From: Phycisphaerales bacterium UBA2396
GTDB taxonomy: Bacteria; Planctomycetota; Phycisphaerae; Phycisphaerales; UBA1924
Assembly: GCA_002343325.1 (NCBI GenBank)
Contig: DDSG01000075.1
Coordinates: forward strand, 1 to 64,000
Direction: 5' to 3'
Length of the DNA: 64,000 nt
Under the pieces are notes generated by a model. It made no database searches and was not told the DNA's origin. It saw nothing but the letters and a program-made list of their open reading frames with translations. Below are positions 16,722 to 25,935 of this stretch, piece after piece. Position 1 is the first letter of the stretch. Every line of letters begins with the position of its first letter. Position numbers and translations under genes: made by a program.

Positions 16722-19115
16722 ATGCTTGGCGAGGCGATCCCGAGGATGTTTCATCGACGGCTGCTGCTGATCGGCGGCGTGACGCTGGGCGTCTTTGGGC
16801 TCTTGGCGGGTCGGGCGGCGTGGATGACGGCGGTGGAGGGGGAGGCGTCGCGGGAGCGTGCGGAGGCGAAGCTGGTGTCGCGGGTGTGGACGCCGACGGT
16901 TCGAGGGCGGATCCTGGATCGTGCGGGGCGGGTGGTGGCGGAGGATCGCGCGGCGTATGACGTTGGCGTGATGTTTCCGGTGATCGCCGGGGAGTGGTCG
17001 CGTGAGCGGGCGACGGAGCGGGCGAGACGGCAGCATCGGGCGGATTGGCCCGGGTGGACGTCGGCGGAGCGAGAGGCGGCGGTTGCGCGGTATCTGCCGG
17101 CGTATGCGGCGCACGAGGCGGCGGGGTGGGCGTTGCTGGCACGGACGCTCGGCGCGACGCGTGAGGACATCGATGCACGTCGGGCGGAGGTGGTGGGGCG
17201 GGTGCAGCAGAGGCAGGACGCGGTGGCGAGGCAGCGTCGGGAGCGGGAGCTGGCGCGAGCGGCGGAGCGTGGTGAGCCGCTGAGCGCGAAGGAGACTGCG
17301 GACATCGAGCGTCGCTCGAACGAGCCGATCGCGGAGCGTGGTCGTTCGCACGTTCTGGTGGCGGGGTTGCGGGATGCGATCGGGATCGAGCTGGATCGGC
17401 TGGCGGGAGAGACGGTGGAGTTGGTGGTGTGGCGGAGTGGGGACGGGGCGGAGGTGGTGACGGAGCGTGTGGAGTTGGTGCCGGGGCTTCGCGTGGCGCA
17501 CAGCGGGGAGCGTGTGTATCCGCTGGAGACGATGACGGTGGATCTGGACACGACGACGCTGCCCGGGCCTTTGCGTGGGGGTGTTCGGCGGGTTGAGGTT
17601 GCCGGCGTGGCGACGCAGATCGTGGGGTGGATGCGAGAGGGCGTTCGGACGGAGGATGAGCGCGGGCGGGCGGATCGATTCGAGCGGGACAGCGCTTTTC
17701 GCGGGCGTGTGGTGAGCGAGAATGGAGCGGACCGGGGCTTTTATGACTCGAGCGTGATGGAGCAGGTGGGAGCGTCGGGGGTTGAGTCGTCGATGGAGCA
17801 CGAGCTGCGTGGGCTTCGCGGCGAGCGGATCCGACGGCTGAACACGGGTGAGGTGCGAGTGGTTCCCGCGATGCGCGGGCGGGATGTGACGCTGACACTG
17901 GACATGGAATTGCAGGCTCGTGTCCAGGCGATGATGACGCCCGAGGTGGGGTTGGCGGTGGTGCAGCCTTGGAACAAGAGCCCGGAGTTTGTGGCGGGTG
18001 CGGACGGGGTGAGGAAGCCGAATCCGGCGTATCGGGCGGAGGGAACGCCTTTGTATGGGGCGGCGGTGGTGCTGGATGTGGATTCGGGCGAGATTCTGGC
18101 GATGGTGTCGACGCCGAGCTTTGTGCGGGCTGAGCTGGGCGGGGAGGACTCGCGGGTGTTTTCGGAGGCGGCGGGGCTGCCTTATCTGAATCGAGCGATG
18201 GGGAGGCCTTATCCGCCGGGATCGATTGCCAAGGCGTTGATGCTGTGCGGCGCGGGCGAGCGAGGGAAGTACACGCCCGGGGAGCGGATTGACTGCACGG
18301 GGCACTTGTATCCGAACCAGCCGAATGCGCTGCGGTGCTGGATTTACAAGAGGGGGCAGGTTTTCGGGCCACCGATGACGCACAATGAGCAGTTGGGGCA
18401 GGGTCTGGACGCGGCCGAGGCTCTCATGGTGTCGTGCAACATCTTCTTTTACACGCTCGGGCAGCGGCTTGGGGCGTCGGGTGTGTCGGAGGTGTATCGG
18501 GAGTTTGGGGTTGGATCGCGGTGGGACCTTGGGATCGGGCCTGAGTATGCGGGAGCGGTGGGCGCGTCGAAGATGGGGATTCAGGACGGGATCATGATGG
18601 CGATCGGGCAGGGTCCTGTGTCGTGGACGCCTTTGCACGCGGCGGATTCGTACGCGACGATCGGTCGGCTTGGGACGAAGATTCGTCCGCGGGCGATTCG
18701 GGAGGCGAGTTTGCCGGAGATCACGAGGCTGCCGTTTAATCAGGAGGCGGCGTCGGAGGCGTTGGCGGGGCTTGGGATGGCGGTGAACGCCGAGCTCGGG
18801 ACGGGTCATCACATCGTGGTGAACGATGAGCGGGTGAAGGTCTTTGATCACGATCCGGCGAAGGTGTGGATCTGGGGGAAGACGGGTACGGCGGCGGGGC
18901 TTGAGTTCATCGATCCGGACGGGTCGGGTCCTGATGATCGGGAGCGGGTGGAGGGGGACCACTCGTGGTACGTGATTCTGGTGGGGAAGGCGGAGGAGCG
19001 TCGGCCGCGGTACGCGGTGGCGGTGCTGATGGAGTATGCGGGGAGCGGCGGGAAGGTCTCCGGGCCGATCTGCAATCAGATCGTGCACGCGCTGATCGCG
19101 GAGGGGTACCTGTGA
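16722..19115 (+). CDS. mrdA: penicillin-binding protein 2 (elongasome transpeptidase), 797 aa
   Basis: Peptidoglycan transpeptidase of cell elongation, anchored by one N-terminal helix (LLLIGGVTLGVFGLLAGRAAW) with its domain outside. Catalytic residues: S501-I-A-K504 in PPGSIAKAL, S571-C-N573 in MVSCNIFFY, and K720-T-G in WGKTGTAAG. RGRILDRAGRVVAEDRAAYDV is the class B pedestal motif. It is about 160 residues longer than E. coli PBP2 because of a highly charged segment near 90-200 rich in Arg, Ala and Glu. The ATG at 16722 has GGAGG nine bases upstream. Its stop overlaps the rodA start (GTGA). Confidence 0.93.
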   Translation: MLGEAIPRMFHRRLLLIGGVTLGVFGLLAGRAAWMTAVEGEASRERAEAKLVSRVWTPTVRGRILDRAGRVVAEDRAAYDVGVMFPVIAGEWSRERATERARRQHRADWPGWTSAEREAAVARYLPAYAAHEAAGWALLARTLGATREDIDARRAEVVGRVQQRQDAVARQRRERELARAAERGEPLSAKETADIERRSNEPIAERGRSHVLVAGLRDAIGIELDRLAGETVELVVWRSGDGAEVVTERVELVPGLRVAHSGERVYPLETMTVDLDTTTLPGPLRGGVRRVEVAGVATQIVGWMREGVRTEDERGRADRFERDSAFRGRVVSENGADRGFYDSSVMEQVGASGVESSMEHELRGLRGERIRRLNTGEVRVVPAMRGRDVTLTLDMELQARVQAMMTPEVGLAVVQPWNKSPEFVAGADGVRKPNPAYRAEGTPLYGAAVVLDVDSGEILAMVSTPSFVRAELGGEDSRVFSEAAGLPYLNRAMGRPYPPGSIAKALMLCGAGERGKYTPGERIDCTGHLYPNQPNALRCWIYKRGQVFGPPMTHNEQLGQGLDAAEALMVSCNIFFYTLGQRLGASGVSEVYREFGVGSRWDLGIGPEYAGAVGASKMGIQDGIMMAIGQGPVSWTPLHAADSYATIGRLGTKIRPRAIREASLPEITRLPFNQEAASEALAGLGMAVNAELGTGHHIVVNDERVKVFDHDPAKVWIWGKTGTAAGLEFIDPDGSGPDDRERVEGDHSWYVILVGKAEERRPRYAVAVLMEYAGSGGKVSGPICNQIVHALIAEGYL

Positions 19116-20317
19116 GCGTGATGGCCGCGGGGATAGCGACGCTCGGGCGAGCGCTGCGGCCGACGAATCCCGGGTGGATCGTGCTGCTGGCGTCGGTGGG
19201 GTTGACGGTGCTTGGCGTGGTGTCGATCCAGTCGGCGGGGGCGTTCCGGGTGGACGGGGCGAACGACCAGTTGAGCGTGGCGACGACGCGGCAGTTGGTG
19301 TATGTGATGGTGGGGGTGTTGGCGGGGTTGGTGGTGGCGACGCCGCACTATCGGCGGCTGGGTCCGTGGACGCCGGTGCTGGCGGTCGGGACGGTGCTGC
19401 TGCTGGTGTTCTTGTTGGTGCCTTGGGTTCCGACGTGGCTGGTGACGCCGAAGAAGGGCGCGCGGGGATGGATCAACTTCGGGGTGTCGGAGTTTCAGCC
19501 TGCGGAGATGGCGAAGATCGTGTATGTGCTGGTGATCGCGTGGTATCTGCGGTATCGGACGACGCACCGGCGGTTCTGGGGGCTTGTGCCGATCGGGCTG
19601 ATGACGATGGTGCCGGTGGGGTTGATCACGCTGCAGCCGGATCTTGGGTCGGCGATGCTGTTTGTGCCGAGCTTGTTCGCGATGCTGGTGGCGGCCGGGG
19701 CGAGGTTGCGTCACCTGGTGGTGATTGTGCTGGTGGGGGCGATGGCGGCGCCGCTGGCGTACCCGGTGCTGAGACCTCACCAGAAGGTGCGGCTGGTGGG
19801 GTTGTGGAAGCAGTTTGTGGGTGACAGTTCGGGGGATCGGGATATCAACTTTCAGAGCACGGTGGCGCAGACGCTGATCGGTGCGGGGGGGGTAGGTGGG
19901 AATGAGGGGGGCAAGAGCCGGGCGTTGCTGCATTTCAACGCGTTGCCGGAGCGGCACAACGACATGATCCCGGCGGTGATCGGGAACCGTTTCGGGCTTT
20001 GGGGGTTGCTGGGGTTGCTTGGGTTGTGCGTGCTGTGGGTGTGGGGGGCGTTGCTGGTGGCGGCGGGGACGAACGACCCGTTCGGGCGGTTGGTGTGCGT
20101 GGGATTGGCGGGGTTTGTGGGTGTTCAGGCGGCGGTGAACATCGCGATGAACATGGGTCTTGCGCCGATCATCGGGGTGACACTACCCTTTGTGAGCTAT
20201 GGGGGATCGAGCATGCTGTCGGCGTGGGTGATGACGGGTTTGGTGTTCAACGTTTCGATGCGTCGGCCGGATCCGATGCTGCACCGGGCGTTTGAGTTCT
20301 CGGAGGATGATGAGTGA
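19112..20317 (+). CDS. rodA: RodA/FtsW-family SEDS glycan polymerase, 401 aa
   Basis: Polytopic lipid II polymerase that works with PBP2. About ten membrane helices; family motifs are KKGARGWINFGVSEFQPAEMAKI, ITLQPDLGSAMLF with the catalytic-loop Asp, GNEGGKSRALLHFNALPERHNDMIPAVIGNRFG and the signature VTLPFVSYGGSSMLSAWVMTGLVFNVSMRR. Assigned to RodA rather than FtsW from coupling to PBP2. The GTG at 19112 overlaps the PBP2 stop, with GGAGG upstream. Confidence 0.93.
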   Translation: MSVMAAGIATLGRALRPTNPGWIVLLASVGLTVLGVVSIQSAGAFRVDGANDQLSVATTRQLVYVMVGVLAGLVVATPHYRRLGPWTPVLAVGTVLLLVFLLVPWVPTWLVTPKKGARGWINFGVSEFQPAEMAKIVYVLVIAWYLRYRTTHRRFWGLVPIGLMTMVPVGLITLQPDLGSAMLFVPSLFAMLVAAGARLRHLVVIVLVGAMAAPLAYPVLRPHQKVRLVGLWKQFVGDSSGDRDINFQSTVAQTLIGAGGVGGNEGGKSRALLHFNALPERHNDMIPAVIGNRFGLWGLLGLLGLCVLWVWGALLVAAGTNDPFGRLVCVGLAGFVGVQAAVNIAMNMGLAPIIGVTLPFVSYGGSSMLSAWVMTGLVFNVSMRRPDPMLHRAFEFSEDDE

Positions 20318-21168
20318 GTGAGACGAAGGGCAAGCCGGGTGCGGGACGGGATGTGCGGGAGGTGCTGCCGACGGTGTTGCCGGCGGCGCTGGCGGCGCCG
20401 GAGGGGTTTGTTGAGGCGGCGGCGGGGGTTGGCGTGGAGTTTGATGCGGGGGATGTGGAGAAGCTCGGGGCGTATCTGGCGCTGCTGCTGGCGGCGAATG
20501 AGACGATGAACCTGACGGCGTTGACAGAGCCGGCGCAGATGTGGCGGCGGCACATTCTGGACTCGCTGACGCTGGTGGGGATGCTGGCGGATCTGCCGGA
20601 GGGGTCGCGGGTGATTGATGTGGGAAGCGGCGGGGGTCTGCCGGGGATCCCGCTGGCGATCTGCATGCCAGGGCTTTCGTTCACGCTACTCGAGGCGACG
20701 GGGAAGAAGGCGGCGTTTCTGGAGCGAGCGGCGGGGTTGCTCGGTCTCTCGAACGTGCGCGTGGTGAACGATCGCGCGGAACGGGCGGCGCACGATCGGG
20801 GTGATCGTGGGGCGCGGCACATGGGGATGCGGGAGGTGTTCGACGCGGTGACGGCGCGTGCGGTGGGGCGGCTGGCGTCGCTGGTGGAGCTGACGGCGGC
20901 GTTCGCGAAGGTTGGGGGGAGGCTGCTGCTGATCAAGGGTGAGCAGGCGGAGGCGGAGGTTGCGGAAGCGGCGGAGGCGCTGCACCAGCTCAAGGTGGTG
21001 CATGTGGAGACGATCGAGACGCCGACGGGGAGGGTGGTGGTGTTGGAGAAGCCGAGCGCGACGCCGAGAATCTATCCGAGGCCGAACGGCGAACCGACGT
21101 CGAAGCCTCTGGGCGGGAAGGTGGTTCGTGATCGTGGAGAGGGGCGGGGGGGCGGTGCGGCGGGATGA
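20314..21168 (+). CDS. rsmG: 16S rRNA (guanine-527-N7)-methyltransferase, 284 aa
   Basis: Ribosomal RNA methyltransferase also called GidB. MNLTALTEPAQMWRRHILDSL is the family N-terminal signature. VIDVGSGGGLPGIPLAI is the SAM-binding motif. LEATGKKAAFLE, VTARAVGRLASLVEL and GGRLLLIKGEQAEAEV follow. The C-terminus is extended by about 35 residues (PSATPRIYPRPNGEPTSKPLG). The GTG at 20314 overlaps the rodA stop (GTGA), and its own TGA overlaps dinG, so the four genes form one coupled operon. Confidence 0.92.
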   Translation: MSETKGKPGAGRDVREVLPTVLPAALAAPEGFVEAAAGVGVEFDAGDVEKLGAYLALLLAANETMNLTALTEPAQMWRRHILDSLTLVGMLADLPEGSRVIDVGSGGGLPGIPLAICMPGLSFTLLEATGKKAAFLERAAGLLGLSNVRVVNDRAERAAHDRGDRGARHMGMREVFDAVTARAVGRLASLVELTAAFAKVGGRLLLIKGEQAEAEVAEAAEALHQLKVVHVETIETPTGRVVVLEKPSATPRIYPRPNGEPTSKPLGGKVVRDRGEGRGGGAAG

Positions 21169-23288
21169 GCCCGGAGCTCGAGGCGATGCTGGGGCCGGGC
21201 GGGCTGTTGTCGGAACGGCTCGGGGCGTCGTATGAGTCGAGGCCTGAACAGTCGGCGGCGGCGCGAGCGGTCGAGCGGGCGATGCAGGAGCGTTCGGTGC
21301 TGCTGTGCGAGGCGGGGACCGGGGTTGGGAAGAGCTTCGCGTACCTGCTGCCGGCGATGCTGAGGTGCATGGCCGGGGAGACGGTGGTGGTGGCGACGCA
21401 CACGATCGCGCTGCAGGAGCAGTTGGTTCGCAAGGACATCCCGCTGCTGCGGGAGCTTCTGGATCCGGCGGGCGTGGGGGATGACGAGGACGAGGAGAGC
21501 TTTGCGGCTTCGAAGATCCGCCCGGTGCTGGTGAAGGGACGGGGGAACTACGTGAGTATCCGTCGGCTTCGGCTGGCGAGCCAGAGGCAGGACAAGCTGT
21601 TCGCCGACCCGGCGGCGCGGCGGAGCCTGCACGTGATCGAAGACTGGGCGATGAAGACGATGGACGGGACGCTGTCGTCGCTGCCCGCGCTGGAGCGGCC
21701 CGGGGTGTGGGACCGCGTGGAGAGCGACACAGGAAACTGCATGGGGCGGAAGTGTCCGACGCACGCGATCTGCTTTTACCAGAAGGCCCGTCGGAAGATG
21801 GAGCGGGCGAACCTGCTGGTGTGCAACCACGCGCTGTTCTTCAGCGATCTGGCGATGCGGGCGCAGGAGGTCGGGTTCCTGCCGCGGTATGAGCACGTGG
21901 TGCTGGATGAGGCGCACGGGATCGAGGACGTGGCGAGCGAGCACTTCGGGGTGTCGCTGACGGAAGGGCGGGTGATGCACCTGCTGACGACGCTGTATTC
22001 GACGCGTACGGGGAAGGGGTATCTGCCGAATCTGACGCTGATGTCGGGAGATGCGGGTGCGGTGGAGTCGGCGATGCGTGAGGTGGCGGAGGCGGAGGAG
22101 CAGACTCGGCGGTTTTTCGAGTCGGCGCTGGAGCTGATGCCGCGGCGGGGCGCGTTCGGATCGTCGGAGCCTGGCACGGCGAGGTATCGGTCTGCCGGGC
22201 TGCTCGATAGCGGTCTGGCGGCGGCGATGACACGGCTTTCGTTGTCGCTGCGGGCGCTGCGGGACGTCGCGAAGCTCGAGGCGGACCAATTTGAGCTCAA
22301 CGCATACGCGCAGCGCGCGGAGATGGTGGCGCAGGCGGCGGGAACGCTCGCGGATCAGAAGCTGCCGGGGTGCGCGTACTGGGTCGAGGCTGGTGGGGAG
22401 TCGGCGCTGTCGGGGAAGGGCCGGCGCGTGGAAGTGGCGTGCGCCCCGGTGGAGGTTGCGCCGCTGCTGCGGGAGCATCTGTTCAAGGGCGAGCACAGCA
22501 CGATCCTGGCGAGCGCGACGCTGGCGACGCGGGGCGGGCGCGAGGGCGAGAGCGTCGAGCATGCGGAGACGGCGTTCGGGCATGTGATGGGTCGGCTCGG
22601 GTGCGACGGGCTCGGAGAGAAGGCGGTGCGGACGCTGCAGGTGGGGAGTCCGTTCGACTACGCGACCCAGGCGGAACTGATCGTGGACGTGCGGGCGGAT
22701 TCGTCGCGAGATTCGTCGGCGGGTGAGGCGGGGCAAGGGGCGACGACGTACACGGACACTCTGGCCGAATGTGTCGCTGAGCACGTGGAGGCGACGGACG
22801 GCGGGGCGTTCGTGCTGTTCACGAGCTTCGCGACCCTCAACGCGGTGGCGAGGCGGCTTCGGCACAGGCTGGATGACCGCCCGATCTATGCGCAGGGGAT
22901 TGACGGATCACGGGAGGAGATTCTCACCAGATTTCGCGACGATCCGAGGAGTGTTCTGCTCGGGGCGGCGAGTTTCTGGCAGGGTGTGGACGTGCGTGGG
23001 CGCGGGCTTCGGAATGTGATCATCACGAAGCTGCCGTTTGATCCGCCGGATCGGCCGCTGACGGAAGCGAGGGGGGAGTTGATCCGAGCGCGCGGGGGAA
23101 ATCCGTTCATGGAGGACGCGTTGCCCCGGGCGGTGATCCGCTTCAAGCAGGGGTTCGGGCGTCTGATTCGCGGGCGAGACGACCAGGGGCGCGTGGTGGT
23201 GCTCGACGGGCGGCTGGTGCGCGCGCGGTATGGAAGGCTGTTCCTGGAGTCCCTGCCGCCGGGCGTGAGGCCTCGCGTGGTGGAGTGA
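21165..23288 (+). CDS. dinG: DinG/XPD-type iron-sulfur ATP-dependent helicase, 707 aa
   Basis: Superfamily 2 DNA helicase. Walker A is at 50-57 (AGTGVGKS) and the DEAH box at 248-251 (LDEAHGIED). Between them four-cysteine spacing (NCMGRKCPTHAICFYQK...VCNHALFF) marks the Fe-S cluster. Motifs III-VI run through GGAFVLFTSFATLNAV, LLGAASFWQGVDVRGRGLRNVIITKLPF and IRFKQGFGRLIRGRDDQGRVVVLDGRL. No exonuclease domain. The ATG overlaps the rsmG stop. The stop TGA abuts the stop of the convergent gene (TGATCA at 23286-23291). Confidence 0.92.
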   Translation: MSPELEAMLGPGGLLSERLGASYESRPEQSAAARAVERAMQERSVLLCEAGTGVGKSFAYLLPAMLRCMAGETVVVATHTIALQEQLVRKDIPLLRELLDPAGVGDDEDEESFAASKIRPVLVKGRGNYVSIRRLRLASQRQDKLFADPAARRSLHVIEDWAMKTMDGTLSSLPALERPGVWDRVESDTGNCMGRKCPTHAICFYQKARRKMERANLLVCNHALFFSDLAMRAQEVGFLPRYEHVVLDEAHGIEDVASEHFGVSLTEGRVMHLLTTLYSTRTGKGYLPNLTLMSGDAGAVESAMREVAEAEEQTRRFFESALELMPRRGAFGSSEPGTARYRSAGLLDSGLAAAMTRLSLSLRALRDVAKLEADQFELNAYAQRAEMVAQAAGTLADQKLPGCAYWVEAGGESALSGKGRRVEVACAPVEVAPLLREHLFKGEHSTILASATLATRGGREGESVEHAETAFGHVMGRLGCDGLGEKAVRTLQVGSPFDYATQAELIVDVRADSSRDSSAGEAGQGATTYTDTLAECVAEHVEATDGGAFVLFTSFATLNAVARRLRHRLDDRPIYAQGIDGSREEILTRFRDDPRSVLLGAASFWQGVDVRGRGLRNVIITKLPFDPPDRPLTEARGELIRARGGNPFMEDALPRAVIRFKQGFGRLIRGRDDQGRVVVLDGRLVRARYGRLFLESLPPGVRPRVVE

Positions 23289-24389
23289 TCAGCAGCCTTC
23301 TTCGAAGCGTTCGACGAAGAGGGCGAAGTCGAAGCCGTCGACAAACCCATCGCCGTCGAAGTCCGGGTCGCGTCCGGGCGGGCAGCCGTCGCCTTCGAAG
23401 CATGCGATGAAGTCGTCAAAGTCGAAGAAGTCGATGAAGCCGTCGAAGTTGAAGTCGGCGATGCAGCCCGGGGCGGTGTAGGTTCCAAAGCCGCCCATGC
23501 TGGGAGTGGAGATGAAGCCGGAGGCAGTCCAACTGGACTGATCGGAGGAGCGGAAGCGGTTGATGCCGCCGGAGAAGTGATTGCCGACGAACATCTCGGT
23601 GTAGTCGGGGCTGAAGGCCAGGTCGACCGCGGCGGAGGCGACGACGGTCTGATCGAGAGTGAGTGTGCCGTTTTCGGCGAGGCGGAAGCGGAAGACGCGA
23701 GAGGCGCTGATGTCGGCGACGTAGACGTGGCGAGCGTCGGGGGCGATGCAGAAGAAGTGAAGGTTGGAGGCGCCGGGGATGGTGAGAGATGCCTGCTCGC
23801 TGACGGTGTTGGGTCCCGTGATCTGGAACACGAAGATGCGGTTGGAGGCGGCGGTGGCGTAGAGGAACTGGCCGTTGGGGTGGACGACGATGCCTCGGAA
23901 GGGTCGTCCGAGGGCGAAGGACTGGACGAGGGAGGGCTGTCCGGCGGCGTCGAAATGGAAGCGGAAGATGCCGTTGCTGACGCAGGCGGCGTACATGTCG
24001 TCGCGTTGGGGGTCGTAGGCGAGTTCGTGGACGCCGATCATTCCGGTGGCGGTGATGTTCTGGACGTAGGTGGCGGTGGTGCCGTCGGGGGAGAGGGTGA
24101 AGCGTGAGATGCTTCCGAGCCCGAGGCTGTTGCCGTGTCTGTTTCCGATGAAGAGGTCGTCGGCGGCGCGGAAGGCGACGCCAGCGGGATCGAAGACTTC
24201 GGTGGTGGGGAGGTTGGCGAGGTTGGAGGTGGTGCCGCCCGGTCCGTTGACGGCGATGCGGCGTGTGGCCTGCCAGTTCGCGGGGTTGGTGTTGGATCCC
24301 GGGGGTGTCACGGTGACGATGAGTTGGAAGGGCTGCGCGAGAGCGGGAGCGCCGAGGAGCAGAGCTGTGGCGATGATGGAGCGTGGCAT
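23289..24389 (-). CDS. secreted beta-propeller protein with GC-type dockerin tail, 366 aa
   Basis: Exported protein: signal peptide MPRSIIATALLLGAPALAQ, then a YVTN/lactonase-like beta-propeller (VHELAYDPQRDDMYAACVSNGIFRF, GIVVHPNGQFLYATAASNRIFVF, HFFCIAPDARHVYVADISASRVFRF, DLAFSPDYTEMFVGNHF). It ends in two calcium loops (DFNFDGFIDFFDFDDFIACF and DFDGDGFVDGFDFALFVERF) and the final residues EEGC. AAGGA lies nine bases before the ATG at 24389. Target of the dockerin-like tail is unknown; no cohesin is visible. First-transcribed neighbour upstream is the next dockerin gene, 50 bp away. Confidence 0.8.
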   Translation of the reverse strand: MPRSIIATALLLGAPALAQPFQLIVTVTPPGSNTNPANWQATRRIAVNGPGGTTSNLANLPTTEVFDPAGVAFRAADDLFIGNRHGNSLGLGSISRFTLSPDGTTATYVQNITATGMIGVHELAYDPQRDDMYAACVSNGIFRFHFDAAGQPSLVQSFALGRPFRGIVVHPNGQFLYATAASNRIFVFQITGPNTVSEQASLTIPGASNLHFFCIAPDARHVYVADISASRVFRFRLAENGTLTLDQTVVASAAVDLAFSPDYTEMFVGNHFSGGINRFRSSDQSSWTASGFISTPSMGGFGTYTAPGCIADFNFDGFIDFFDFDDFIACFEGDGCPPGRDPDFDGDGFVDGFDFALFVERFEEGC

Positions 24390-24439
24390 GTGTCTCATTC
24401 CTTCAGGTGCGGGGGCGGAGTTCCTAGGTGCGACCGTGA

Positions 24440-25807
24440 TCAGCAGCCGGACTCGAAAGCGGAGATGAAGTCGTCGAGGTCGAAGAAGTCCGCGAAGCCG
24501 TCGCCATTGAAGTCGGCGGTCTGCCCTGGTGGGCATGCGGAGCCTTCAAAGCATGAGACGAAGTCGTCAAAGTCGAAGAAGTCCGGGAAGCCGTCACCGT
24601 TGAAGTCGGCGCCGCAGCCGCGGACGAGGAGATGGTCGACGAGGAAGCCGTCGCCGAAGGAGCCTGTGCGGGCGTTGGCGATGCGGAGGGATTCGATGAT
24701 CGCCTGGTCGGGGGCGTCGAGTCTGAGGAAGCCGTTTCGGCCGCCGGAGATGGCGATACCCTGGACGGAGGCGATGGAGCCGATGTCGCGGTCATTGACG
24801 ATGACGCGTGCGTTCTCGTCCATTTGCTGGAGGCTCATGCCGACGGAGAAGACGGGGGGGTTGAACGTGAAGAGCATGTCGCCCCAGTTGGCGCCGTTGG
24901 CATAAGGCCAGGATTGGTTGTTTCGGCCTGAGACGGCACCGTGTGAGCCGTCCCAAATCCCGTTGTCAAAGGCGTTGCCGTGGGGGTCGTCGGTGATGGG
25001 GTTAAAGAGGGTCGGGAGGATGTTGGAAGGGGCTGAAAAGCCCGCGGGCGCGTCCCACCCGATAGCCAGGCGTGGGATGAGTTGGACGTCTTCGAAGTCT
25101 TCGAGGAGGGCGCCGGGCATGCCGAGCTCGGCGTTGGAGGCGTTCCACTGGGTTGGGCTGACGCCGACCATGGTGACGGGGGGCTTGGGCGTGGGCGTGA
25201 AGGCGACGAAGTCGATGACGAAGCCATCGCCGAACTGGTTGTCGAGGCGGATGCTGGAGATGGTGTCTTGGCCTGTGGCTTCGATGATGGCGTAGCCGCC
25301 GCGACCGCTGGAGGCTGGGACCCCGGTGATGGCTCCGAGTTCGCCGAAGGGCGAGCCGTTGACGAACACGATGGTCTGGGCCTCGCGTTGGGCGATGCTG
25401 AAGGCGACGAGGCGGACGGGAGGATCGAAGAGGAGCTCGATATCGCCCCAGTTGTTGGCATCGTTGTAGAAGCGTGTCTGGTTCGTGGCGGTGTTGATGA
25501 GACCGGCGGCACCTTCCCATTGGGTGTTGAGGAAGGCGGAGCCGAAGGCATCGACCGAAGTGTTGAAGACGCTGGGGAGGGTGGAAGTCGGGCCGTAGGT
25601 GCCGTTGCCAGTGATGACGCGGACCTGCAGGCCGGGCGCGAGGGAGGCGTCTTCGAAGTTCTCGACGACGGCATCGCCGAGGCCGAGCTGCCCGTTCTGC
25701 GTGAAGCCCCAGCGTGGAAGGGTGATCTGGCGACCTTCGATGCCGGCCAAGAGCGGGCAGGACGCGAGCGAGCACATGAAAAAGGCAGGAACAAATCGAT
25801 GCAACAT
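24440..25807 (-). CDS. secreted two-domain protein with GC-type dockerin tail, 455 aa
   Basis: Signal peptide (MLHRFVPAFFMCSLASCPLLAG), then two homologous modules of about 185 residues. Each opens with an acidic-Phe segment (VVENFEDASLAPGLQVRV; LLEDFEDVQLIPRLAIGW), has NNWGDIELLFDPPVRLVAFSI or NWGDMLFTFNPPVFSVGMSL in the middle, and ends in IRLDNQFGDGFVIDFV or LRIANARTGSFGDGFLVDHL. They resemble jelly-roll carbohydrate-binding or adhesion modules, but I cannot name the family. The tail is a dockerin-like loop pair ending ESGC. GGAGG lies seven bases before the ATG. Confidence 0.76.
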   Translation of the reverse strand: MLHRFVPAFFMCSLASCPLLAGIEGRQITLPRWGFTQNGQLGLGDAVVENFEDASLAPGLQVRVITGNGTYGPTSTLPSVFNTSVDAFGSAFLNTQWEGAAGLINTATNQTRFYNDANNWGDIELLFDPPVRLVAFSIAQREAQTIVFVNGSPFGELGAITGVPASSGRGGYAIIEATGQDTISSIRLDNQFGDGFVIDFVAFTPTPKPPVTMVGVSPTQWNASNAELGMPGALLEDFEDVQLIPRLAIGWDAPAGFSAPSNILPTLFNPITDDPHGNAFDNGIWDGSHGAVSGRNNQSWPYANGANWGDMLFTFNPPVFSVGMSLQQMDENARVIVNDRDIGSIASVQGIAISGGRNGFLRLDAPDQAIIESLRIANARTGSFGDGFLVDHLLVRGCGADFNGDGFPDFFDFDDFVSCFEGSACPPGQTADFNGDGFADFFDLDDFISAFESGC

Positions 25808-25858
25808 GATTCGCCTCCGAACGGAGTATACCGGGGTGTGATTTCTGGTTGGTGTGAT

Positions 25859-25882
25859 ATTGAAAGGGAATGCCCCTTCAAT
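25859..25882. repeat. inverted repeat between dockerin genes
   Basis: ATTGAAAGGG-AATG-CCCCTTCAAT, ten-bp arms with one mismatch, in the 128-bp gap between two minus-strand genes. It may end the upstream transcript, but no T run follows on the minus strand. Confidence 0.4.
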
Positions 25883-25935
25883 GGCGCTGCTGTCGAGTTA
25901 TGAGACGGAACAATCGGAGGCGGTCGGTCGAGTGG

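Noticed and set aside
16339..19088. Long minus-strand frames opposite PBP2 and trmD
   Set aside because: Pro/Arg/Ser-rich antisense shadows of genes with catalytic motifs.
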